Source: Clostridiales bacterium
GTDB taxonomy: Bacteria > Bacillota > Clostridia > Christensenellales > Aristaeellaceae
Direction: 5' to 3'
DNA: 5,232 nucleotides
NCBI GenBank assembly: GCA_012513735.1
Contig: JAAZBR010000116.1
Location: 1-5,232, forward strand
The position numbers and the translations under genes are program-made. The notes under the pieces were generated by a model. That model was not told where the DNA came from, searched no databases, and saw only the letters and a list, made by a program, of their open reading frames with translations. The stretch's first letter is position 1. Each line of letters starts with the position of its first letter. Of this stretch, positions 1 through 5,232 are shown piece after piece.

Positions 1-967
1 CGGCTGTCAGGTTGATCTGATCGACAACTATGAAGCCCATGTAGATGCGCTCAATGCCCGGGGCGCACACATCATCGGCACGGTGGATATGACGGTGCCG
101 GTCAAGGCGATGCTACCCGAGCAGATGACGGGCGTGTACGACATCATCTTTCTGTTTACCAAACAACTGGCTAACGAGCAGGTGTTGCCGGCGCTGCTGC
201 CCCACCTGGGACCGGACAGCACGGTGTGCACCCTGCAAAACGGCGTGCCGGAGCCCTATGTAGCACAGATCGTGGGCCAGCAGCGCACCGTGGGCGGCAC
301 GGTGTTGTGGGGCGCTACATTTATTGAGCCCGGCGTATCAGAACTGACGCAGGACATTACCAAAAACGATCACCTGTTTGAAATCGGAGAGATGGATGGC
401 ACCATCGGCCAGCGCATCCAGCAGGTATCCCAAGTGTTAGGCTACATGGGCCCCGCCAAAATAACAGATCAACTGATGGCCTCCCGTTGGGGCAAGCTGA
501 TCAACAACGCCTGTATGAGCGGCATGTCGGCAGCCTGTGGCGCCACCTTTGGTGAAGTGCTGCAGAACCCGCGCTCCTGCGCATGCCTCAGCTATCTGGG
601 CCGCGAGGTGATGGTCTGCGCCCAGGCGGAGGGCTACCAGTTACCCATTTTGCTCAACGAGTTGCCGCCGGACTCCCTTGCGCTGGAGGATCAGGCCATG
701 TATGAGGAAAACCAGCGCATGTTCAAAGTGATGTATCAGGATATGCATCCGGCCAAGGCCAGCATGCTGCAGGACCTGGAAAAAGGTAAGAAGACCGAGG
801 TGGGCATGATCAACGGCTATGTCTGTCAGGCAGGCCGTAAGCACGGCATCCCCACCCCCTTTAACGATATGGTGGTCAGCATTGTGCATCGGATCGAAAA
901 GGGAGAGCTGCCCCTGTCCATGGACAATTTGCAGCAGTTTCCGCAGGAATGGTTCACCTTTGCCTGA
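1..967 (+). CDS. Ketopantoate reductase family NAD(P)-dependent dehydrogenase (ApbA/PanE-like), 5'-truncated by window edge
   Basis: The frame is open from base 2 to the TGA at 965-967, giving 321 visible residues. The family's N-terminal GxGxxG Rossmann motif is missing, so roughly 20-25 residues lie upstream. Visible residues 1-21 look like beta-strand 2 and the following helix, with the acidic end VDLID. Family landmarks follow in order: the FTK lysine (about residue 54), the LQNG asparagine (80), WGKLINN with the putative catalytic Lys 165 and Asn 169, then KASMLQD (Ser 254) and KTEVGMINGY with Glu 266. These match E. coli PanE K72, N98, K176, N180, S244 and E256 as I recall them, so the active site looks intact. 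PanE itself reduces 2-dehydropantoate to pantoate in the cytoplasm. Many paralogues act on other hydroxy/keto acids, and the neighbouring permease and BKACE genes point to a catabolic role here rather than vitamin B5 synthesis. The GTG at 83 is internal, not the start. Family assignment is secure; substrate is unknown. Confidence 0.9.
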   Translation, partial: GCQVDLIDNYEAHVDALNARGAHIIGTVDMTVPVKAMLPEQMTGVYDIIFLFTKQLANEQVLPALLPHLGPDSTVCTLQNGVPEPYVAQIVGQQRTVGGTVLWGATFIEPGVSELTQDITKNDHLFEIGEMDGTIGQRIQQVSQVLGYMGPAKITDQLMASRWGKLINNACMSGMSAACGATFGEVLQNPRSCACLSYLGREVMVCAQAEGYQLPILLNELPPDSLALEDQAMYEENQRMFKVMYQDMHPAKASMLQDLEKGKKTEVGMINGYVCQAGRKHGIPTPFNDMVVSIVHRIEKGELPLSMDNLQQFPQEWFTFA

Positions 968-993
968 CAACAGGCAGTAACGTAATACAAGCA

Positions 994-1001
994 AAGGAAG
1001 G
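994..1001 (+). promoter_or_regulatory. Shine-Dalgarno of the GntP-family permease
   Basis: AAGGAAGG lies 6 nt before the ATG at 1008 and fixes that start. The 40-nt gap after the dehydrogenase stop shows no hairpin or promoter-like element, which fits co-transcription. Confidence 0.75.
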
Positions 1002-1007
1002 AAAAGT

Positions 1008-2384
1008 ATGGAATTCGTTGCGATTGCTGGAATGATCCTGGCGGTTGCCGTGCTCATCATCGGTGCATACCGGGGCATTGGCGCACTGCCCATCACGCTG
1101 CTGGCGGCCATTGTGGTCGCCCTCACCAACCGCATTGACCTGTGGAACGGCATTGCGGGCACCTACATCGATGGTTACATCAGCGTATACAAATACTTTT
1201 TGCTGATGTTCTGCTGTTCCAGCCTGTATGCCAAGCTGATGGACCTGTCTGGCAGCGCCACGGCTATCGGCTACCAGTTTATTGACTGGTTTGGCAAGAA
1301 GAATGTAATGCTGGTGAGCACCCTGGTGATCAGCGTGCTGACCTACGGCGGCGTTAGCCTGTTTGTGGTGGTGTACGCAGTGGCGCCCATCATGTTCCTG
1401 CTGTTCAAAGAGGCAGACCTGCCCCGTCACCTCACGATGGCTTGTCTCATCACCGGTTCAGCCTCCTATACCATGACGGCGATGCCGGGCACCCCCTCAC
1501 TGACCAACGCCATCCCCACCACATACCTGGGCACCACGCTGACGGCGGCTCCCATCATGGGCATCATCGCCACCATCGCCATGTTTGGCCTGGCTATGGT
1601 GTACATGAAGTGGGCAGAGAAAAAGGCGCGTGCCAACAACGAGCACTGGACATACCCGGACAAGGTGGATCCCAAGCTGTATGAGGTCAAGGACCGCTCC
1701 ACCCTGCCCAACATCTACAAGGCGTTTGCCCCACTGATCACATTGGTGGTCATCATTGTGGCGGGCAGCCAGTTGAAAATGACCACCACCAGCATAGTGG
1801 ATGGCGTAGAGGTCACCAATACGGTGGCGCGCTATACCGGCGTGCAGTTGGCCGTGGTGGGCATGGTGATTGCTGCGGCGATGACCTATCTGCTCAACCT
1901 GAATAAATTCCACGGGAAAGACATGAAAGCCATTGTGACCAGCGGCTTTGAAGGTGGCATTGATGGCATCGGCGGCCTGGCCGGGGTCAGTGCCTTTGGC
2001 GCGGTGGTGGCCAGCTCCGATGCCTACAAGGGCATTGTGGATTACATTGGCACCATGAACATGAACCCCTATCTGCTGGGCGTTGTGGCCACGATGCTCA
2101 TCTCGGCCATCACAGGCTCTTCCTCGGGCGGGCTGCGCATCATGTTTACCTCCCTGAAGGACACTTTCCTGTCTTCCAACGCCAACCTGCCTGTGCTCCA
2201 CCGGCTGACGGCGATTTCAGCGGACGCGCTGGACACGCTGCCCCATTCCCCCGGCTTGTTTGTGATGCTGGATGTACTGGGGCTTGAGCACAAAAATGCC
2301 TACCGGCATGTGTTCTGGTGCAGCACGCTGATCCCCCTGTTTGTGACGGCTGTGCTGACGCTGATTTCCGTGCTGTTTCTGTAA
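1008..2384 (+). CDS. GntP-family organic acid permease
   Basis: A 458-residue polytopic membrane protein, a normal length for the GntP (gluconate:H+ symporter) family of the ion transporter superfamily. Hydrophobic segments are visible at about residues 4-22, 25-43, 60-77, 99-112, 115-135, 180-200, 238-254, 279-297, 354-370 and 435-457. A charged, probably cytoplasmic loop spans about 201-236. Family-like motifs include GGVSLFVVVYAVAPI (114-128), the MPGTPS stretch (159-164), TGSSSGGLRIM (369-379) and DTLPHSPGLF (409-418). The last resembles the LPH(S/N)GA motif followed by GLxHK seen in GntP-type hydroxybutyrate and gluconate permeases. Members import gluconate, hydroxybutyrate or related small hydroxy acids with protons. 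The gene lies between a keto/hydroxy-acid dehydrogenase and a beta-keto acid cleavage enzyme, so it probably imports the substrate of that pathway. The ATG is supported by a strong Shine-Dalgarno and the N-terminus begins directly in the first membrane helix. No signal peptide is expected. Family call is good; the ligand is not predictable from sequence. Confidence 0.87.
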   Translation: MEFVAIAGMILAVAVLIIGAYRGIGALPITLLAAIVVALTNRIDLWNGIAGTYIDGYISVYKYFLLMFCCSSLYAKLMDLSGSATAIGYQFIDWFGKKNVMLVSTLVISVLTYGGVSLFVVVYAVAPIMFLLFKEADLPRHLTMACLITGSASYTMTAMPGTPSLTNAIPTTYLGTTLTAAPIMGIIATIAMFGLAMVYMKWAEKKARANNEHWTYPDKVDPKLYEVKDRSTLPNIYKAFAPLITLVVIIVAGSQLKMTTTSIVDGVEVTNTVARYTGVQLAVVGMVIAAAMTYLLNLNKFHGKDMKAIVTSGFEGGIDGIGGLAGVSAFGAVVASSDAYKGIVDYIGTMNMNPYLLGVVATMLISAITGSSSGGLRIMFTSLKDTFLSSNANLPVLHRLTAISADALDTLPHSPGLFVMLDVLGLEHKNAYRHVFWCSTLIPLFVTAVLTLISVLFL

Positions 2385-2404
2385 TCAATTCCCCGTAACC
2401 TGAT

Positions 2405-2411
2405 AAAGGAG
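2405..2411 (+). promoter_or_regulatory. Shine-Dalgarno of the BKACE gene
   Basis: AAAGGAG ends 5 nt before the ATG at 2417, a near-perfect anti-16S match. It lies in the 32-nt gap after the permease stop (2382-2384). No terminator or promoter is visible in that gap, so translation is probably re-initiated on a shared transcript. Confidence 0.8.
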
Positions 2412-2416
2412 ATATC

Positions 2417-3262
2417 ATGTCAAACCTGAAAAATAAACGGGTAATCACGGTGGCTATCACCGGCTCCTGGCCTACCAAGGAGGATAATCCCAACCTGCCG
2501 ATCACGCCGGAGGAAATTGCCAGCAGCGTGTATGAGTGCTGGAAGGCGGGCGCTGCCATTGCCCATATCCATGTGCGCAATGATGATGGCACCCCCTCTA
2601 CAGATTTTGCCAAATACAAGGAGACGGTGGAACGCATCCGGGCGATGAAGGACTGTGATATCTGCATCAACATCACCAGCTCGGGCAGCGTCGGGTTTGG
2701 CGATGAGGAGCGCATTTACCCCCTGCAGCAGTTGCTGCCCGAACTGGCCTCCTACGATGCAGGTACCCTCAACTGGCAGCACCGCACCATCTTCGAAAAC
2801 CACCCGCGCTTTCTGGAAAAGCTGGGCCTGGCCCTTCAGGAGAGCAACATCAAGCCGGAGATCGAGATCTTTGATGCCGGCATGGTGTACAACGCCATCT
2901 ATTACATAAAAAAGGGCATTTTGAAGCCACCCTGCCACTTCCAGTTTGTGCTGGGCTGTCCCGGCGGCATGATGAACACGGTGGAAAACCTGGTGTTCCT
3001 GAAGTCACTGCTGCCGGAAGGCTCCACCTGGGCAGGATGCGGCATCGGCGCCGGCCACATGCCCATCATGATGGCCACTATTGCCATGGGCGGGCACCTG
3101 CGCGTGGGCATGGAAGATAATGTGATGTGGCAAAAGGGTGTGCCGGCAGAAAGCAATGCCCAGTTTGTCACCCGCGCCCGCCAGCTGCTGGAGATGAACG
3201 GCCTGCAGGCAGCCACCCCGGAAGAAGCCCGTCAAATCTACGGCCTGGTGCGCAAGGTATAA
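2417..3262 (+). CDS. Beta-keto acid cleavage enzyme (BKACE / DUF849 family)
   Basis: At 281 residues this is full length for DUF849. The family uses a divalent metal (zinc in Kce) to condense a beta-keto acid with acetyl-CoA, releasing acetoacetate and the CoA ester of the remaining acyl part. The fold is a cytoplasmic TIM barrel. Visible hallmarks are the N-terminal VAITG strand (12-16), PNLPITPEEIA (25-35), the metal-binding pair in HIHVR (His50, His52), INITSSG (84-90), NAGTLN-like DAGTLNW, PEIEIFDAGM, QFVLGCPGGM, and LRVGMEDN with Arg229, Glu233 (third metal ligand) and Asp234. These correspond to Kce H46, H48, R226, E230 and D231 as recalled. Kce Glu14, which contacts the substrate amino group, aligns with Trp18 here. 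The substrate is therefore probably not 3-keto-5-aminohexanoate, and automatic naming as kce would be risky. It is last in the three-gene operon and is followed by a terminator hairpin. Family and catalytic competence are well supported; the specific substrate is open. Confidence 0.93.
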   Translation: MSNLKNKRVITVAITGSWPTKEDNPNLPITPEEIASSVYECWKAGAAIAHIHVRNDDGTPSTDFAKYKETVERIRAMKDCDICINITSSGSVGFGDEERIYPLQQLLPELASYDAGTLNWQHRTIFENHPRFLEKLGLALQESNIKPEIEIFDAGMVYNAIYYIKKGILKPPCHFQFVLGCPGGMMNTVENLVFLKSLLPEGSTWAGCGIGAGHMPIMMATIAMGGHLRVGMEDNVMWQKGVPAESNAQFVTRARQLLEMNGLQAATPEEARQIYGLVRKV

Positions 3263-3291
3263 CCAGCGCATCAAATCAGCATTCACAGACA

Positions 3292-3322
3292 AACGCCGCC
3301 GCGTTGTTTACGCGGCGGTGTT
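3292..3322. terminator. Bidirectional intrinsic terminator between convergent BKACE and glpK genes
   Basis: Arms 3292-3303 and 3311-3322 form a 12-bp, very GC-rich stem (core CCGCCGCG / CGCGGCGG) with one G-T wobble. A further T-A pair can close the 7-nt loop to 5 nt. It sits in the 85-nt gap between the stop of the + strand BKACE gene (3262) and the stop of the - strand glpK gene (3348). Read on the minus strand the stem is followed by TTTGTCTG. Read on the plus strand it is followed by a weaker TGTGCGTT tail. Position between two converging stops makes a shared terminator the natural reading. Confidence 0.82.
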
Positions 3323-3347
3323 GTGCGTTCCAGAGGGCAGCATACTG

Positions 3348-4856
3348 TCAGCCTTCCCCATTCTCCTCCAGAGCCCAGCCCTTGGCCCGCTCCACCGCCC
3401 GGCGCCAGCCGCGCAGGGCGCGCCTGCGATCCTCCTCCTCCATCAGGGGCTGGAACTCGCTCTCCGCACGCCAGTGGGACTGGGCGGCCAGGGGACTGTC
3501 AAACAGCCCCACCCCCATGCCCGCCAGCAGAGCGGCGCCCAGGGCCGTGGTCTCGGCCGTGCGGGGACGCTGGACGACGATGGCAGACAGGTCTGCCTGC
3601 ATCTGCATCAGCAGGTTGTTCCGGGTGGCGCCTCCGTCTACCCGCATCACATCCGGCTGACGGCCCACATCCCGGGCCATGGCCTGCAGCAGCTCATCGC
3701 TTTGAAAGGCAATGGCTTCCAGCGCCGCCCGGGCAATGTGGGCAGCACCCGTGCCCCGGGTGAGGCCCACCAGCGTTCCCCTGGCGTACATGTCCCAGTG
3801 GGGTGCGCCCAGGCCCGTGAAGGCGGGCACGAAGTACACCCCGCCGCTGTCCGGCACGCTGCGGGCCAGGGCCTCTGATTCATTGGAGGTGCGGATGATC
3901 TTCAGCTCATCCCGCAGCCACTGAATGGCAGCACCCGCCACAAACACGCTGCCCTCCAACGCGTAGGTAGGCTGGCCTTTCAGCCGCCAGGCCATGGTGG
4001 TCAACAGGTTGCTGGCGGATAGCCGGAAATGGACTCCCATGTTCATCAGCATAAAGCAGCCGGTGCCATAGGTGTTCTTGGCCTGTCCTTCCTCATAGCA
4101 GGCCTGGCCGAACAGGGCCGCGTGCTGGTCTCCGGCCAGGGCCGCCACAGGCACCGGCACGCCCAGGATGTCCGCACGCAGCATACCCACCTGCCCCGCC
4201 GTGTCCAGCACCCGGGGCAGCACCTGCGGGGGGATGTGCATCATGCGCAGCAGTTCCTCATCCCACGCCTGTGTGTGCAGGTTAAACAGCATCGTGCGCC
4301 CCGCGTTGGTGGCGTCGGTCACATGGGGATGGCCCTGTACCAGATGCCAGCAGAGGAAGCTGTCCACCGTACCGAAACATAGCTCCCCTTTTTCTGCCCG
4401 GCTGCGGACGCCCAGATGGTCCAGCAGCCACTGCAGCTTGGTGCCGCTGAAATAGGCGTCGGGCACCAGGCCGGTCTTCCGCCGGATGGCATCGCCGGCG
4501 CCCTCCCCCTTCAGCCGGTCCACCAGCGGGGCGGTACGGCGGCACTGCCACACAATGGCCGGGTGCAGGCATTCCCCGGTGTCACGGTCCCACAGCAGGG
4601 TGGTCTCCCGCTGGTTGGTGATGCCAATGGCCGCAATTTCCCGGGGATCAATGCCCGCCTTGCGCACTGCCACCCGCAGCGCCTCCACCTGGGTGGACAG
4701 GATATCCTTGGGGTCATGCTCCACCCAGCCGGGCTGAGGATAATGCTGGGCAAAGGTCCGCGCATCGGCCGCAATCACCTCGCCTTCCAGAGAAAACACA
4801 ATGGCGCGGGAAGAGGTAGTGCCCTGGTCCAGGGCAACAAGGTAGCGTTGGTTCAT
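3348..4856 (-). CDS. glpK: Glycerol kinase
   Basis: A complete 502-residue FGGY-family kinase, the same length as E. coli GlpK. It phosphorylates cytoplasmic glycerol with ATP to sn-glycerol 3-phosphate, for glycolysis and lipid synthesis. The N-terminal phosphate-binding loop is LDQGTTSSR (9-17, Asp10). Glycerol contacts Arg83-Glu84 lie in GITNQRETT, with Tyr135 in AYFSGTK and Asp243-Gln244 in [10 protein letters not shown]. The [10 protein letters not shown] stretch (261-270), [30 protein letters not shown] (346-355), DGGATRNN (407-414) and [12 protein letters not shown] (435-446) complete the ATP-binding half. All catalytic and glycerol-contacting residues known from E. coli GlpK appear present. 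The His phosphorylated by PTS HPr in enterococcal GlpK is replaced by Asp229, and the E. coli IIA-Glc-binding segment is not recognisable. The start ATG at 4854-4856 has a strong Shine-Dalgarno. No glpF, glpD or glpO is visible beside it. The gene converges on the BKACE operon and shares its terminator. Confidence 0.97.
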   Translation of the reverse strand: MNQRYLVALDQGTTSSRAIVFSLEGEVIAADARTFAQHYPQPGWVEHDPKDILSTQVEALRVAVRKAGIDPREIAAIGITNQRETTLLWDRDTGECLHPAIVWQCRRTAPLVDRLKGEGAGDAIRRKTGLVPDAYFSGTKLQWLLDHLGVRSRAEKGELCFGTVDSFLCWHLVQGHPHVTDATNAGRTMLFNLHTQAWDEELLRMMHIPPQVLPRVLDTAGQVGMLRADILGVPVPVAALAGDQHAALFGQACYEEGQAKNTYGTGCFMLMNMGVHFRLSASNLLTTMAWRLKGQPTYALEGSVFVAGAAIQWLRDELKIIRTSNESEALARSVPDSGGVYFVPAFTGLGAPHWDMYARGTLVGLTRGTGAAHIARAALEAIAFQSDELLQAMARDVGRQPDVMRVDGGATRNNLLMQMQADLSAIVVQRPRTAETTALGAALLAGMGVGLFDSPLAAQSHWRAESEFQPLMEEEDRRRALRGWRRAVERAKGWALEENGEG

Positions 4857-4863
4857 GATGCTG

Positions 4864-4873
4864 CTCCTTCCTC
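4864..4873 (-). promoter_or_regulatory. Shine-Dalgarno of glpK
   Basis: Read on the minus strand, GAGGAAGGAG ends 7 nt before the glpK ATG at 4856. It confirms the start that also gives the N-terminus expected from E. coli GlpK. It begins only about 20 nt after the preceding hairpin. Confidence 0.8.
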
Positions 4874-4893
4874 AGAAAAGATTCCATGATGCG

Positions 4894-4922
4894 CAAAGAG
4901 GGCGGAGTCACCGCCCTCTTTG
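4894..4922 (-). terminator. Intrinsic terminator hairpin after the beta-propeller gene, just upstream of glpK
   Basis: The arms AAAGAGGGCGG and CCGCCCTCTTT (4895-4905 and 4911-4921) pair perfectly around a 5-nt loop, and C4894-G4922 extends the stem to 12 bp. On the minus strand it begins 16 nt after the propeller stop codon (4939-4941). The T run is embedded in the descending arm (CTCTTTG), so there is no long free U-tract. It most likely ends the propeller transcript. An attenuator-like role for glpK is possible because only 37 nt separate the stem from the glpK start. Confidence 0.75.
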
Positions 4923-4938
4923 TATCGTTCAGCATAGA

Positions 4939-5232
4939 CTACTCCAGCCGGATGCCGTAGAGGAAGTTGTTGTCCTTGTCGGCTGTACCGATGACCAGCA
5001 CATCGTTGTATACAGCGGGGGAAGCTTCGATCTTGCCCTCTAGGTCCAGAGTATACAACACGCTGCCGTTGCGGGCGTCCAGCAGGGTCAGCAGGCCCTT
5101 CTCATCCGCCTGCACCAGGCAGGCATCGCCGGAGGGAGTATATACAGCCACCGGGGAGGAGATGGCGTTGGCGCTCAGCTCGTACCTCCACACCTCGGCG
5201 CCCGTCTGCTTGTTCAGCGCCAGCACCGTAGC
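4939..5232 (-). CDS. PQQ-like beta-propeller repeat protein, C-terminal end (N-terminus beyond window)
   Basis: The last 97 residues before a TAG at 4939-4941 are visible, and the frame stays open to the window edge. The visible part carries PQQ-like / WD-type blade motifs. VLALNKQTGAEVWRYEL is the classic A-L-D-x-x-T-G-x-x-x-W signature, and a second degenerate copy is LTLLDARNGSVLYTLDL. Each is followed by a strand of the type SSPVAVY or ASPAVYNDVLVIGTAD, with the final blade closing in DNNFLYGIRLE. Such repeats build a beta-propeller as in BamB or in quinoprotein dehydrogenases. In Gram-positive bacteria these proteins are usually exported or membrane-anchored and bind ligands or partner proteins. 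Nothing here shows PQQ binding or enzymatic activity. Signal peptide, anchor and total blade number are outside the window. The GTG at 5226 is an internal codon and not the start. It is co-directional with glpK but separated by a terminator, so a functional link is doubtful. Confidence 0.82.
   Translation of the reverse strand, partial: ATVLALNKQTGAEVWRYELSANAISSPVAVYTPSGDACLVQADEKGLLTLLDARNGSVLYTLDLEGKIEASPAVYNDVLVIGTADKDNNFLYGIRLE

Noticed and set aside
83..967. GTG at 83 as the start of the dehydrogenase gene
   Set aside because: The frame is open to the window edge and the upstream residues continue the Rossmann fold. Starting at 83 would remove the nucleotide-binding motif, and no Shine-Dalgarno precedes it.
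641..1430. Overlapping minus-strand open frames of 173 and 158 codons over the dehydrogenase/permease junction
   Set aside because: Their translations are low in recognisable motifs and rich in His/Gln or Met/Ala, as expected of antisense frames. Real genes occupy the other strand.
2420..2938. 172-codon open frame on the minus strand inside the BKACE gene
   Set aside because: It is antisense to a gene with clear family motifs. Its translation resembles no family I know, and its length is explained by GC-rich codon bias.
2417..3262. Naming the DUF849 gene kce (3-keto-5-aminohexanoate cleavage enzyme of lysine fermentation)
   Set aside because: No other lysine-fermentation genes (kamA, kamD/E, kdd, kal) are visible, and the Kce Glu14 position appears to be Trp.
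3318..3878. 186-codon plus-strand frame opposite the glpK C-terminus
   Set aside because: It starts near the terminator without a Shine-Dalgarno and lies antisense to the unmistakable glycerol kinase sequence.
4416..4889. 157-codon plus-strand frame opposite the glpK N-terminus
   Set aside because: It is antisense to conserved GlpK motifs and runs through the glpK ribosome binding site. No family resemblance.
4923..4960. TATGCT at 4936-4931 (minus strand) as a -10 box for glpK
   Set aside because: Only four of six positions fit the consensus and no acceptable -35 lies 16-18 nt upstream, so it is not listed as a promoter.

Overview
The window looks like the chromosome of an anaerobic Gram-positive bacterium, most likely a GC-rich member of the Clostridia (Oscillospiraceae-like gut bacteria). 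This assignment is tentative. It rests on strong AAGGAG-type ribosome binding sites, GC-rich codon use, and the look of the BKACE (DUF849) and GntP-family proteins. No rRNA or other marker gene is present to confirm it.

Left half (1-3262, + strand): three closely spaced co-directional genes form an apparent operon whose promoter lies upstream of the window. They are (i) a ketopantoate-reductase-family NAD(P)-dependent dehydrogenase, cut at its 5' end by the window edge; (ii) a GntP-family organic-acid permease; and (iii) a DUF849 / beta-keto acid cleavage enzyme (BKACE). The gaps are only 40 and 32 nt and each downstream gene has its own strong Shine-Dalgarno. The simplest reading is a small catabolic cassette: import a hydroxy- or keto-acid, interconvert hydroxyl and keto forms, then cleave a beta-keto acid with acetyl-CoA to give acetoacetate and a new acyl-CoA. 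The substrate is unknown. The BKACE has a Trp where the characterised lysine-fermentation enzyme Kce has its substrate-binding Glu, which argues against 3-keto-5-aminohexanoate.

Middle (3263-3347): a short convergent intergenic region with a strong GC-rich hairpin, probably a bidirectional terminator serving both the + strand operon and glpK.

Right half (3348-5232, - strand): a complete glycerol kinase gene (glpK). Upstream of it on the same strand is the C-terminal end of a PQQ-like beta-propeller repeat protein that runs off the right edge. A second strong hairpin sits in the 82-nt gap between these two genes and probably terminates the propeller gene. It leaves almost no room for a separate glpK promoter after it. 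No mobile elements, CRISPR arrays, tRNAs or rRNAs were seen, and no gene-free stretch is longer than 85 nt.
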